From NCBI GenBank assembly GCA_026874595.1, contig CM049306.1, forward strand, positions 99,875,642 through 99,939,641: a stretch of DNA of 64,000 nucleotides. The letters run 5' to 3'. Source of the DNA: Sipunculus nudus. Lineage: Eukaryota > Annelida > Sipuncula > Golfingiida > Sipunculidae. Numbering within the stretch: position 1 is the first letter of the stretch; every line of letters begins with the position of its first letter. Positions 25,365-39,168 of this stretch are shown here, one piece after another. The notes beneath the pieces are model-generated. The model was given only the letters and a program-made list of their open reading frames with translations, did no database searches and was not told where the DNA came from. A program made the position numbers and the translations under genes.

Positions 25365-26992
25365 AAAAGAGGCATTTTTTTTTAAACAAAAAGAAGTCAA
25401 TAGTTTTTCGATATGTTGTGGGTTGAGCAGGTTTTTAGGATCATTAAATCAGCTTTAAAATAACAAAGGAAGTGTATGTTTGAATAGACATTGAAACAAC
25501 GTATTTTAGTTACCTCAGTTTAAATATAGCGAGTAAATCTGCGTAAATGTTAAATATGAAATATTATTATGATATAATATATGATATATATATATATATA
25601 TATGATAAAATTACGTACACCGATCGATGATGGTGTTAAAGTACACAAACTAAAAACATTGACTACATTAGATGAGTAAAATATTTAGACGTTCAGACTT
25701 TTTCGTTAATAAATTTATGCTTTAAGGAAGGCCTCCTCAGGCGACTGTAATTAAAATTCCCGAAATCATAGATACTGATCAGGAGCGAGACATTTCTAAT
25801 ATGATTAAGATCTGTTAACCTGTAACAGCTGAAAGACGTAGCAGACAGGTATGTGTCCTGAAGGTGAACCTGATAATCCTTGGGCAGAATTTAGTCAGGT
25901 ATGGAAACTTAAAAGAGGGGTGAGTAAGAAAACTGACAGACTGAGACGGGTTTGATGCGGTGTGTGGGTTTACATCTTACCCGCCAGCAATCAGCCACCG
26001 CGCTGGTTCCTTCTGCCAGAAGGCTAATCCAGCCGGGCGGATTGGGAACACATGTCATCGGAGGCTTGGTAAAGTTCATGGGAACTCACAGGCCCGGAAC
26101 AAATTATATATGTGTGGAATGTTCGGGACAGCGGCAGAGTACGTGGTACGGAAGAAGTGGCAAAGTAACAGACTGAATATCGCTGACAGATAAAAGAAAC
26201 ATTTACAAACATGTCACTTCATTTTGCCTCTTGATACACCCCGACCACCGTAGCCCGCAAAATAAACAAGTTTCTCTTTAGGTAAACGCCATCTTACCGT
26301 AAACGTGCGAAAAGCACGTTCGTGTGACAATGGGAGACATGACAGTGGGTGAGATTTGCGCGAAAATACGCGGTACACAAAGTGCGTCAGATCGCAGTCG
26401 CCGACAGATCCCGGCGCTGTGAGCGGATAACGTCTCCCATGCCACGGCAGCTGAGATAACTGTGGAATAATAATACGCCATGCTGAGTGCTAGCCGAAAG
26501 CTTAACCCCTAAATGATTATGAGAACTGGTGGAGACTCAATAAGGACGGAATGTTTGTTTGGTTTATTCCTGGGTATTTACTGGATGTTGATTGAAACTG
26601 CCGCTGAAACGCACAATGATGCCCCCTCCCTGTCCTACAGGTGTTTTCGTCCCCAGAAAGATGGTCTGTTGTCCGAAGGCCCGGGGCCCCGGGCGCGCGG
26701 CTGGGCTACACGTGAGGGGGGTCGGTATCGTTTGGTAATGAGGATCTCTGGCTTCAGGGTCACTGCCTGGCCCTTTCACCGTTACTTATAAGAGCAAAAA
26801 CATACATGGGCAAGTTTGTCGTCATAACGCTGGAGGTGAAGCACAGATGTTATTACGCTGCTGATCGTGATGCAAGAGCAAGAATGGTACTCCTTAACGG
26901 AATCTTAGTTAATATTACACAGACAACCCTGAGGCAGGGTTTTCTCAAACCCGAGTGATATAGCATCAGTTAAATCTGGGAAAGCGAGCGTG

Positions 26993-26996
<4 letters not shown>

Positions 26997-27045
<49 letters not shown>
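26997..27045. repeat. Compound (TC)n(TA)n microsatellite
   Basis: TC run switching directly into a TA run. Confidence 0.97.
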
Positions 27046-27046
<1 letters not shown>

Positions 27047-27872
27047 CATATATATATCGGTAGTTATTTATAAACTTACATATATTTGAGGTTATCAACT
27101 ACTAGAATTACGAATTTATCAAATCTATGCATCTTTGTTTACAATTGTAGGCGTATAGAAAGATGTCATTCTCAAATGAAGTTGTTTTAAAAGGGCAAAT
27201 ATTGGGAAATACTCGGTTTGGAGAAGTCATTAAGATATAAATGCGGTAGATATGAAGATGTTTATAATTCAAGCAGACAGGGTCGCGAAGAGCAATTCAG
27301 AATTCCATTAACATTTTAGTGGATGGGGTATATTGCATTCCCCCACAAGGACTGCAGTATTAGTGCCATTCCTGTTTTAGCAGCGGTACAGCCGATCTAC
27401 AGAGATAAAAGCTTATAAAGTCTTATGCCCTGGCTGTAAATAACAATTCAGATTGTCCATTAACCAGTGTACACACACAGATTAAGCACAATGCGATATT
27501 TAAGCGAGTAAGCAAGAAGCTCCAACGGCGGTAGGGCCTGGAACGTAAGGTTACTAGGTACAGGACCACCTGTAGTGGTCTGAAGATAGCGAAAATACAA
27601 CTCTTCAAAGAGATTACCTGTATTTTTTTCTTATATATAAATAAATCCTTGGATTCAATTTCAACCATCTCGTGTTCGGCTGACGGATACAAGAAGGAGA
27701 GCATTGTTTGAATAGTAAATCCATGTAACCATTTGGTACATCGGCCACAGAGACACTGAGAAGTCACATTGATTGTTAAAAGTCTGGTTCCGTTCTTTGA
27801 ATAAGGGTCTTTTTTTTTCATTCTTCTGACCTTCGTCAGTTATTCAGAATGACCAAGATACGGAGTTTGAAA

Positions 27873-27909
27873 GGGGGGGGGGGGGGAGAAGGGGGGGGGG
27901 GGGGGTGGG
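27873..27909. repeat. Poly-G block
   Basis: Two long G runs interrupted by AGAA, then GGGTGGG; strong quadruplex potential. Confidence 0.95.
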
Positions 27910-29232
27910 TTGTTTCGGAATACAAGGTCATAAAAAATCAATCTTAATATCTCTTTCATCAAGGCCTTTTTAACCATGCATGCAGTATGGTGTTTTGGTC
28001 CGGCCTAGAAAGAAACATGTGAATAAATATGTTCTCCATGTTTGTAATATAATGTGTATACAGACATTAATTTAGTTTGTAGCATTAGCTGTGCAATAAA
28101 TAGAAAAAACTATAAATGTCTGAAGGCCAGAGAACGACAAGCCTCCTTGAAGTTTGAAAGTTAAATGATGGCCGGTCTGATTTGCAGTGTATACTAAAAG
28201 TGCTTGGAGGTTACAGATTAAAGGGAGGCTCCGAGCAGTGTGACATGAAGTGCAGAAATTGCTAAGTTAGTTAAGAGGGACACATGTTTTTTACAAACTA
28301 ATTTTTAAGGCCTGTATTATTAAAACAGCTGTACTGTCTGCTTAGCGAGATGACACAAAACAACTGATAACTGCCTATCGTGCTTTCATTTGCCATATAG
28401 GCAGTCAATTGTAAATATTTATCCATGTAACTAGATATATACAATGGTCTCCGGTTTCGACAATGTATTCACAGCGTACACTCCAGAAGTGGAGGCTATG
28501 ACACATATCACAACATGCTATATAGTATGTGGTGCTGCTAAAATGCCATACGTTAATAAGTTTTTGACCGTCAGAGAATAATCCAAAAGTTGTCTTTATC
28601 TGTACCCTACGGAGAAGATCGAGCCAATGACAGCATGACTAGAAATTTTGTGGCGTTCCTCCACAAGAAACCAGCCGTCCCGGTAACGAAACACCGCCAG
28701 TTTTGACTTAAAATAACAAGTAAAGACAATGCGGTAACTCAAACCCTCGCTTATTAGCTGACATATACGCACCTTATATATAAAACAGATGGCTTAAGTC
28801 ATCACTTTGAAATCATTATGTGGGCGTTTCTCTTAAAGTGAAGGCGCGGGCTTGTTTGGAAACATATTAAACGCACTAAAGTATAAGTCGCGCATAGCTA
28901 AAAGAAGGTTAGATTCTTGGTAAAGAGCTTGGAATACATGCAGAACAGAATCTGTTTGTATAAGTATACAATGGCACCACTTATGCAAGAGATATCCCTA
29001 TATTTAAATTTAAATGAAACTTCAGGTTATCGACATTCATCATTTACATATTGAATGGTAGATTAATTTTTTCTTCAAAAGATGTTCATATACGGGGAAA
29101 CGATCGAATCCAAGTTAATATATAAAACCAACATTTATATCATATATAGCCTGCATGGTAAAAAAAAAAGGCAAAGGAGACAATGGACACTCTGACACTA
29201 TTCTGTATATATGTTGCTGACCACAATATAAC

Positions 29233-29234
<2 letters not shown>

Positions 29235-29285
<51 letters not shown>
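29235..29285. repeat. (TA)n microsatellite, 51 bp
   Basis: Pure tract 245 bp before the 380-bp tandem duplication. Confidence 0.98.
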
Positions 29286-29290
<5 letters not shown>

Positions 29291-29530
29291 CATCTCTTTT
29301 CGCGGTCACATATTCACCAACGTATGTATTAACCATAGTTCAACAATAGCTTTAGATATATTATTATATAGCACACACTATAGATGTTGTATTAAATCCC
29401 CGCCCTCTTGGATACGTCCACTGTCCTCGCTCCACCTCAGGCAACGCTCAACAGAACTGAGGGCTACCAATAATTAAGGCGTTATGATATTGCGCCCCGA
29501 CATAATAGGAAACGTATGTGAATGAACTAT

Positions 29531-29868
29531 AGCTACCCCACAAACAAATATATGTGTACTCCTTCCTTCCATAGTGATGTAAACAGATAATAATAATAAT
29601 AATAATAATATTAATAATATTAGTATATAATGATAACATATATTAATATTATTTAATAATGGTTCATTATATAATATAATATGATAAAGGTACATTATAG
29701 TATTATATTATATTATAATATATGTATTCTATTCTTTTCTATTATATAAAATTTCCAAAATATATTAGAACAAAATAGAATTATACATATAATTCCATTT
29801 AAGACAAATGGATCAAGTAAGTATGTAAATAGTTATTATTATGGTTAGATCAACTGTTATTTATAAAC

Positions 29869-29912
<44 letters not shown>

Positions 29913-29966
29913 CTACCCCACAAACAAATATATGTGTACTCCTTCCTTCCATAGTGATGTAAACAG

Positions 29967-29999
<33 letters not shown>

Positions 30000-30245
30000 G
30001 TATATAATGATAAAATATATTAATATGATTTAATAATGGTTCATTATATAATATAATATGACAAAGGTACATTATAGCATTATATTATATTATAATATAT
30101 GTATTCTTTTCTTTTCTATTATATAAAATTTCCAAAATATATTAGAACAAAATAGAATTATACATATAATTCCATTTAAGACAAATGGATTAAGTAAGTA
30201 TGTAAATAGTTATTATTATGGTTAGATCAACTGTTATTTATTAAC

Positions 30246-30302
<57 letters not shown>
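29531..30302. repeat. 380-bp tandem duplication ending in (TA)n
   Basis: AGCTACCCCACAAACAAATA starts at 29531 and again at 29911, and the two copies stay nearly identical through a TAA triplet tract, AT-rich spacer and a terminal (TA)n run (29873-29910 and 30249-30302). High identity suggests a recent event. Confidence 0.93.
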
Positions 30303-30304
<2 letters not shown>

Positions 30305-31364
30305 TGTATGAGTATGTTTGTTCCTGCGGAAGTATCCATCGAGATGCATAATAGTATTTGTCGGTAAATTTGGAAGCAGGCAAAGAAAGACATCAGTCGG
30401 AGGTTAGTGACAGTAACCTGAACACAATTACTCTTAATTTAACGTCGGAAGCTTGCTGTCCGTGGGACGTCATTATTAAAGGAGTACCTACACTAGCGGG
30501 GACCAGGTTTTTTTCATGTTTACAACGTGTTTGCGTGCAAGTACAGCTTACACTGCTCTGAATAGAGCTTTTCACGTCAGTTCATCAATTAACATACCTT
30601 CACTAGCAGGCCATTACAGCCATTAATCAACTGTCACACGCACCCATAATTTATGAAAATGTGGCCATTTTTCCATGTGAGGTATAGGGAGGGTGCAGGT
30701 GTTGTGAAACCATCCGGTGGCTGTAAAATTCTACATTAGAATGCTACTTCATTTAATTGGAGCCCAATTTTCGATTTGTCATGGTTTACACAGAGAGGTT
30801 TGATTAATGACTTAATGTGCATTATTTGCCATGTTTCCGCTTATTTAGGACAGTTGTTTTGTCTGTCGTGTTCCGACAGACCACCCTGACCGCACGCCTC
30901 AGAGTTTCTCAAGTACACCAAGTAATCACTCAATTGGTGTCCACGACACGAGCGGAAGGAACAGGGGGACAAGGACCTCAAAGCTTACCGAGGCACCAAA
31001 TACTTACATGAACTGTGCAGTTGCAACTAATATATGTTATATATGAGGAAAAGGTCACCCAAATCACATGCACGTGTCTATATGATGCTTATATTTCATG
31101 AGACTGAAAAAAAATTATATCATTTTTGCGATCTACATTAAACGAACGCTATTAAAAATCACTATTCTTATATAGGTGAAATAAAGTGAAAGAAAATAGT
31201 AATTTTGTCACAAAATACACGTAACCGTCTTTGACATGAGAAACATATAGAACTTTGTAGTTTCGCTCTATTATAATCTGACGAACGAACCAACGGACGA
31301 ACGTTACTGGGGCCAAACAAAAGGCAATTTTATTGATATGATAAATAGCATATTGTTCTTAACC

Positions 31365-31367
<3 letters not shown>

Positions 31368-31434
<67 letters not shown>
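31368..31434. repeat. (TA)n microsatellite, 67 bp
   Basis: About 115 bp inside the intron that follows the second Wnt5 coding exon. Confidence 0.98.
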
Positions 31435-31438
<4 letters not shown>

Positions 31439-31550
31439 CCAAGGAGGTTACATAGATGGAGTGTGGACCCTGTCAGCCCTTGCATGCAACGTTCTTGTAC
31501 ATACCGTGTGTGTGTCTGTTTGTTGTGCATGTGAAATGGGTATACATTAC

Positions 31551-31807
31551 CTATATTTAAGATGGGTCCGAACACGGAACTGTCGTCTACTGTCGTACAA
31601 TTCCACCGTCTGTTCTTGAACTGTCTCTGGCACTCTGTGATACCTAACTTGGCCCCCTGGCTAATGCTGGGCATGTGATCTTGGTACAGTTGACAAAGCT
31701 TGGCCTGACGCTTGGACAACCCCTGGAGGTGGTTACAGATGGGCTGGGCCCCGATAATGAACAACTCAGGGTTCCTCCAGAGATCTAATCCTCTCATGCC
31801 AAGGTTC
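31551..31807 (-). CDS. Wnt5: Wnt5, second coding exon
   Basis: Encodes the start of the mature Wnt N-terminal domain. The minus-strand acceptor (TTTATGTTTATACAG) ends at 31808 and the donor GTAATG begins at 31550. Length is 257 bp: 1 base completing the split Trp, 85 codons, and 1 base carried over. Diagnostic Wnt5 segments are [28 protein letters not shown] and [16 protein letters not shown], matching vertebrate Wnt5 nearly block for block. NCT is a conserved N-glycosylation sequon of Wnt5. Cysteines in IC, LC, EC and NC sit at family positions. A (TA)n tract at 31368-31434 begins about 115 bp into the downstream intron; the open frame that runs through it encodes only Ile-Tyr repeats and is not exon. 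Intron position and phase agree with the flanking exons. Wnt4 or Wnt11 identity is excluded by these residues. Confidence 0.94.
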
Positions 31808-33976
31808 CTGTATAAACATAAACAAAGGATCAGAATTAGGAGATGATATTCGTGTGACAGTTAAAAGATGGGTTGATTGTCTCGCTGTGTGCCTTAATAA
31901 AACTCTTTAGTTATACGTTCCTCTTCTGTATTTCTGTAATGAGGTTAGCGAACCCTAATGTGTATCGTCGATATTTCTGTCACATGTAGTAACACGTTCA
32001 AATTATAGCACACATGTATATATTTCAGCTCGATGACAGTTTCTAAGCGATCCCCATTAAGAATAAGTAAGTTATGATATGTAAGCCTGCGGAACAAAAT
32101 GTTTCGTCGTACTATCGCTTATTGACAGCTGCATCAAAATTGGATGAACGCCCTGAATGTGAAATAAATGCCAAGGAAAGGATATCTTATATAGTACATT
32201 TAGGCACTGAAACAGGCACAATCTAAGTTTTTATAAAATCGAAAGACATATGGACAGATATCTAACAGTTCACAGTTTGTCATTTTTTGCATTTTTTCAT
32301 CGTGTATTTTAAGGTACTGAAACAGGCACGACGTATTGTCACACACACTGAAAAAAAACACGAGTTGTGTTTTGTGGTAGAGGAACTCCCAGGCCGAAGT
32401 GTAGACATTGGTCTTTTTATGCTGTAAGTATCCCCGGGTCATGGAATTGTACGCGTATATTGTGTTGCGTGTACACTTACAGTACATACCGAGATACCGT
32501 ACAACAACAAAGCTAAGAGACAGGCTGTGTGCTTACCCAGCGGGGGACTTGTTATGATGGAATGGGATGGAACGTAATATTCCCCCGTCAGATACATGAT
32601 TCTGCCACCAACATAAGCCTTACAGGCGACGCAGTCATTTTGTTCGATGCTGCCTAAAAGTATTATATTTTGCCGGGGGCTTTCCGTTGAGCGGTAATAC
32701 GAGCAAAGATGCCGCCGTATCTGAGACCGACCACTTTGTAAGAAAAAAATGGCCGCAAATTTATAAGGTGGAGAAACAACAGGCAACGCGGTCTGTGTGT
32801 TTCACACGAAGTGAACAGAAGAAGAGGGTGGTTTAAATTAACGCTGGTACAATTACAACGCTTAATCTTATTCCAACTGTTTATCAGTGACAACAGTGGA
32901 CAGCATACGGTGCTGTTCCATCCACAGATACAAGCCGTGCGCTGCATGCTCGCACCTTTCCATCTAGTCAAAACAGCAGCTGGATTAGCCGGCGCAATCG
33001 CTAAACAAACCCAAGATATATGCTCTCAACTTATCGGACAGAACTACCCTTGTGCTCTTGAGAACAAGTGGTTTACAAACCAATTAGGGTCTGTATCGTT
33101 CGCTACAACCTCAAGACACTCCGACAGTCGGCTCAGTGGCTGCCAGGCTAATTTTCTACCAAAGTGGGGATTTTGGAAATCCAGACAAAACATAATTGCA
33201 AGAATCTGGAATAGTGCTTAATACATAGCAAACATATTCAAAACACTCTACCCCTTGCCTGAACGAGCCGAATCTGTTAATTTGAAATGACATTGAATTA
33301 AAGAATCCGTTAAAAATTTCTGGAAGATACGATGGAAACACAATTTTCATCAAGTGGAAATGCGTTGAATTCTTTTATTTTTTTCAGAGGTAGTTAACTG
33401 TGGATTGTATAAACTGTTAACGACGGCTATAGCACCGCTTGAACCAGACGGGATATACTGTCGTCTGCTAGTTACCGTAAAGACACTTTACCAGACCGCC
33501 TTGGTTTAGCACACGGCACCTAAACATAATCTGCAGTACGTGCATGAGACGATGATAAGTGAGATTCGTCAGCGTTGGTTGTTTACGAGGTGTTATGGAC
33601 ATTAACCAGCTTCTCCCGAGTAAAAACCTCAGCGTGAAACTCAGATTCATCAACTCACAGATACAAGTTTACAGGGCTGTCGAGTGACAGAATAATCAAG
33701 TTATTTTAGAGTGTGGTTGTGATGTTGTGATCTTCAACACGTTCAGTACGTCACGACACTATTACAACATGCACTGTTCATATTAATTAACCCCCCCCCT
33801 GTATAGGAAGGGAGGTATATATTATTATATCTCTCATTGGGGCTGATGCCTTTTCCATTTTTTCTTCTGCCTGCGTGTGTCAGCGCTAGATCTTTAATAT
33901 GGCTGACTTTTATTCAAAGCTGACTTTTGTCAGTGAATGGTGACAGATGGCAGATTTGCACCTTATATATATTTTT

Positions 33977-34005
33977 TGACCTTGACCCACATTGCGTCAA
34001 GGTCA
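33977..34005. promoter_or_regulatory. Inverted pair of TGACCTTGAC sites
   Basis: TGACCTTGAC at 33977-33986 and its exact complement GTCAAGGTCA at 33996-34005, loop 9 nt. Each half contains TCAAGGTCA, the monomer site of FTZ-F1/SF-1/ERR nuclear receptors. In a Wnt5 intron; may be a repeat remnant instead. Confidence 0.3.
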
Positions 34006-34326
34006 TTGGAGATGTTTCCTTTTTTGCCGCTAGGCGATTGCGGATTTCTACTTAGTACTCTATAGCCTTACAGGAATCCCTTTACATTACTAAAGTCTTT
34101 ACCATATTACCGTACAGGAGTCACTACACAATCTATGTGTGCTAATTTATGTTTTTACTTCATGCAAAATAACAATCTACCTGTATCATTATATTTTATT
34201 TCACTCTGATTCATTATTAGTTCAGAAAATGGAATATGGATAGACCATTTATCGACACTGTGGGATCAAAGTGAAGGTGCTTTTATTTTCTTTGATGTTT
34301 CATTTAAAAGAAAATTGTGTGTTTGT

Positions 34327-34342
34327 GGGGGGGGGGGGGGGG
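34327..34342. repeat. Poly-G tract
   Basis: Sixteen consecutive G, preceded by GTTTGT. Confidence 0.95.
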
Positions 34343-35241
34343 TGCTTTAATGAAATAGGTTAACATGCAAACTATTCATTTAAGTCTAGAATTATCTGTT
34401 GTAACATAGGAATTGTATGATTAATTATATTATCAAATGTTGCATACGATGACTTGCAGAAAAGTTTACTTAAATTTTTAGACACGACGTTATAAGATTA
34501 TTCCAGTTTGGTGTACACGCATGCGTGCGTCTGACTGTAAAGGTCTGTGCTCTGAACATTTGTGTGATTCTATAGATAATTCATATGAAAAATACAGGTA
34601 GGAAATTACTCAGAATTGAGCAAAGCAATTATTTTATTTTACACCAACTCAATATTACAGAATCAAAGCCTTGCTAGAGGGATAAAGTTCATCCAATTTT
34701 CTGGAAAGTAATTGATCGTTCGAGACAAAAAGCGTTTTCACCCACGTCTCCCTGGTATCTCCCATCAATATAGACAAACAAAAATAAATCCAGGGAATTA
34801 GAACACGTGGAGTATTGCCCGCAGGGCACAAATCAAGAAAACAAACAGTTTCCCAAATAAAAACTGCGTGGACACTTAATTTACATGTAAATTGGGTTAA
34901 ATCTTCTTAATTCAATGACGGAAATACCCTGGACACTGTTTATACTGCAAGAAAACCACACTGAAATATAAATTAAATTTAAAATATTTATATGCATTAT
35001 AATAAACTATTTAAAATAAGGTTTCCAAATTTCAGATTTTTCACGATTAGTTGTACAATATACATGAAGGATCTTTTATTGTTGCCATTTCTAGTACTTT
35101 ATATATTAAAGAGGGAGATGTTTTGGCAAAAAAGATATATAGATATATAAGAGATATATAGCGTCATCGGTTATTAATCGGTCTTTCTGTTGAGAATACC
35201 CACATTATAAAAGCCAACAATTATTTAATGAGCTGAAATAG

Positions 35242-35244
<3 letters not shown>

Positions 35245-35305
<61 letters not shown>

Positions 35306-35444
35306 TCTGCGAGTTTTTTCTTTAATGCAATGTATGTCCTACCCTATACAGGCCGAGCAATCACCCCTTCTATATATAATCCGGAAACTGTGAACCGGAA
35401 AAAGCACTAATCCCGAAGTAAAAAGCAGTGAACCCCTCCCCCAA

Positions 35445-35520
<76 letters not shown>
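35245..35520. repeat. Two long (TA)n tracts
   Basis: Runs at 35245-35300 and 35448-35520 (73 bp). Confidence 0.97.
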
Positions 35521-35524
<4 letters not shown>

Positions 35525-35907
35525 ATAGTTTGAAAATAAGCGAGCAATGCATGTATAAATACTTTTCACTGCATGAAGTACATGAAGCCTGCGACTAATC
35601 AGCATCAAATTCATAAGTTCAGAGTTAGCTTCATTGCCAGATACACTCGACCGCGGTGACCCCTTGATAATCAAACGCATCCATGCATTTAACGCAAAAC
35701 GAAGTAACTTTTATATGGCAAAAAGGTGAATGCAACTGATGTATTAAAGGTTTTAGCATTGTCAAATCCACTTTAAAGTCTATATAAATCCTCAGAACAC
35801 CCCTTATATGTGTAATCTAGGATATATCATTAACTGAAAATACATGTTTTTTAATTGTATATCTATCATCCTTCCGTCTTCTTGAATTTCTTAAATTTTA
35901 TATAAAG

Positions 35908-36469
35908 TAACCCATATGGGTCTTGTCGACAGGTCTAATCTATTAGATAATTTATTAATTTTCGTTATATTAATTATAGGCAAAATACTGATTATAATTA
36001 GCTGATAAGAGCTAACACTGCGAGAAATCAGATACCTGGCAGTCTTCAAATCAATTAAACATGCCCAAAAAGAAAAAGAAAGTATTAAATGTCACTGATG
36101 CACTGATAAAATTGACAAAGATACATGTGATCGACCAAAGAGCAAAATACCAAGCAAATTTTAAGATAGCTCCGGTATAAAATAATAGAAGTTTGATGCT
36201 TTTGTAGTAATTTTGTATGGACCAATTAACTGAAGTGAAATTTCATAAATGTTCTAGTATAAATGAAGATCTCTTTGACTCTATATCCTGTTAAACTGTT
36301 ACCCGAGTGTTTTTAGGGGGTACTCAGAATCATGTTTTTACCCAAACAGCTCGCAGAATATAGGCCCTGCATTGTGGCCTAATGTTTATATATATAGGTA
36401 CCTTATGATGTTAATCGATGACGATTTGTGCCCTGTTAACGGATCATGCACTCTATAGCTCAGATGACG
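35908..36469 (+). mobile_element. Composite repeat, second family, short copy C
   Basis: Opens with ACCCATATGGGTC and closes with CTATAGCTCAGATGACG, the same two termini as the 15853 copy in the same order, but only 560 bp apart. It shares GATTTGTGCCCTGTTAA near the 3' end with the longer copy. Located in the Wnt5 intron. The second arm of the 3' hairpin is lost. Confidence 0.45.
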
Positions 36470-37242
36470 TTTCCAGATTACGTTTCCAAACACATAACCA
36501 AAACTATGAAGAATTATTCCACATGATTTGTGAGAAACAGTCTTCTTGAGATATAACGTATAATTGACTGAATATTATTTTGTGAAAGTGGACAAAAATG
36601 TGTGGGAAGAATTATTTTGTCCTAGTTTGAAAAATGTTATATAACATGAATCCATAATGTAATACGATTTTGTTTGTTTCCTCCTTAATAAGTCTTTAAC
36701 GTTTATAAAAAAAAGTTTTATATACTAGTAAATGCCAATTGTCAAAGGTGTACATATATAAGTGTAGAACACAGGGGGAGGCAGATTATTGTATATATAC
36801 CGTAATTCCAGGACCTGTCCACCAGTAATTATGTCACCTGTCTACCTTATAAGTTATAAACATGTATTAGATATTAGTAAATAATGCCATTAGAAAGGCT
36901 TAACATGCATATCAGGATAATTTAGATAATCAATGCTCGAGCTGAAAAGACGTGCTACTGCAGGTGTCCCAGGTGTCAGTTATAAGTCTTGCCTGCATTT
37001 GTCAGCCAATATATATAGACAATGTGTTGTTTCTCACTGGACATACATGTGGTTTTGGACATACATCCAAAATGGAGTTAACAAATAGTTTAAAGGGATT
37101 CTTTAATAATGAACTATATTAACTCCAACAATATATATATATGCTAACTAAGAACAGAAAATGAAGCCTTATATACAGAAGTGTCCATAACATGACCATC
37201 TTCTGATATAATCAATATATATAATATAATATAATCAATATA

Positions 37243-37282
37243 AATAAATAAATAAATAAATTAATAAATAAAAAATAAATAA

Positions 37283-37340
<58 letters not shown>
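37243..37340. repeat. Compound (AAAT)n and (TA)n microsatellite
   Basis: About ten AAAT-type units run into a 55-bp TA tract. Confidence 0.96.
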
Positions 37341-37344
<4 letters not shown>

Positions 37345-37819
37345 GTGTGTATAATGCAATTATGTAAAGTGCATCAGCTAGCATTTTATTTGAATCATAT
37401 ATACGCCAGACCTGCATGAGGTGATTATGAATATAGGTAAACACATGTCAGTATACGAGACAGGTCATGCGTATATACAGGCGTAACTTGTCATTATTAG
37501 GTTTAACGTACGTTAAAATCCGGCGAGGTTTCAAAAGTCAGGAAAACACTGGAGAACTTTGAAATATGAATAGGAAATTAAATTCCCATGTGATATTAAA
37601 ATTGATAAAACATTTCTGGGCTCGTCCCTATGTTTATAATAATTTTACAGTCTTAATAAGTAATAGTTATATGTTCTCCGTTTACATTTTACATTTAAAC
37701 ATTACGGATCATATTTCCATAAAGGTGTATATGACCGTCCATGTGCATATATATGGCAAGCGTGCTTCTATGAATCGGACCGAAAGTTCAGAAATAAATT
37801 ACACAAATTAATAGAAAAA

Positions 37820-37821
<2 letters not shown>

Positions 37822-37894
<73 letters not shown>
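37822..37894. repeat. (TA)n microsatellite, 73 bp
   Basis: Pure tract, tied with 35448-35520 in length. Confidence 0.98.
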
Positions 37895-37896
<2 letters not shown>

Positions 37897-38549
37897 ACGC
37901 ACTCAAAGCTAACGCATAGTAAACATTATTCTAAAAGTTTTTTATAAAGTTTACAAAAGCGTATACCTTTCATGTAAAACACAGTGTCGGTACATCAATC
38001 ATTAATGTAGGCTATTTAATATTAAAGTACGTGGAGCAACCTATTGCTTTTTTTCGGGGACTTCGAGAGCTTTTGAAAATTCCTTGTACTGTGCAAAACA
38101 GTGAACAAAAACAAGCACTCCTTGAAGTTAGGTACAGTTAAATCAATGCTACCCACGCGTTTCCTTCATCCAGTGCGAGAAATCGACCTGTCCATCGACT
38201 CGACATTTCAAAAGCTCGTAGAGTGTCTTGTGAACGTCTTGCCGACACTCATTACGTAATAAAGCGAGTCTCGCCGACTCTCGGTAATTCTCCAAAGGTC
38301 AACTATAGATCGGTTCCAAAATGTATAGCGGTCTCTCTCTTTCTCTCTAATACATGTATATATTTGCAATATATATGCAATATATATATATTTCTCTTTG
38401 GCATTTACATAAAATATGTCAAATATACTGGGTTGTAGGAGCTTTAAAATTATAACGTTTCTCTGTTAAAATCTTAATTTACATACAGGATTATTTTAGT
38501 ATTTCACGTCATAATAATACAAAAGTATATTTAGAATTTAGTATTTATA

Positions 38550-38592
<43 letters not shown>

Positions 38593-38938
38593 CTCTACAT
38601 GTGTGTATCATTACATAACAAAGTGGCTCTACTTCTTTCGATCCTGTAATATACACATCTGCCTGCATCACCGAGACAAAGATCTCTGAAAGTTCACCAA
38701 ACCTAATTAGTTCATGGAACAACAGCCCATTGGTTGAGGCAGCTGGTACAAATACAGAAGCGGACTCTTGAAAGAGACTCCCCGGGCGAAGGGAAAAATT
38801 AGCTGCAGCAATAGCAATCATGTCGACTTCTTCACCTTACATTTGGTGCTCAGAGCACCTCCGGTCACATGACAGGCATCCCATTCACCCTCCTTATATA
38901 ATATGTTTAAAGTCCTAGGTGTATTCCGGTGATACACT

Positions 38939-38997
<59 letters not shown>

Positions 38998-39100
38998 GGT
39001 CCACACTGTGTCCACACTATTTAATTACAGTTATGAAAACAGGATGGTTATTGGTCCAAATGTCAAGTTTCGTCGCATGCATGAATTACCTTGCAAGTCC

Positions 39101-39164
<64 letters not shown>
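38550..39164. repeat. Three (TA)n tracts
   Basis: Runs at 38550-38590, 38941-38994 and 39102-39164 within about 600 bp. Confidence 0.97.

Positions 39165-39168
<4 letters not shown>

Larger units (their letters stand above)
25012..31550 (-). other. Wnt5 intron between second and third coding exons
   Basis: Intron of 6.5 kb. No supported gene inside. It carries (TA)n tracts, a TC/TA compound tract at 26997-27045, a poly-G block at 27873-27909 and a 380-bp tandem duplication at 29531-30302. The 132-codon minus-strand frame at 27821-27423 has no recognisable domain. Segments near 26.0-26.8 kb are richer in GC than their surroundings but show no exon signature I can defend. Confidence 0.75.

Noticed and set aside
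27423-27821. 132-codon minus-strand frame in a Wnt5 intron
   Set aside because: Mixed hydrophobic and basic sequence without recognisable motif; in the intron of a well-defined gene and likely chance.
32811-33221. 136-codon plus-strand frame inside a Wnt5 intron
   Set aside because: No domain, no splice or start support, and a comparably long frame exists on the opposite strand.
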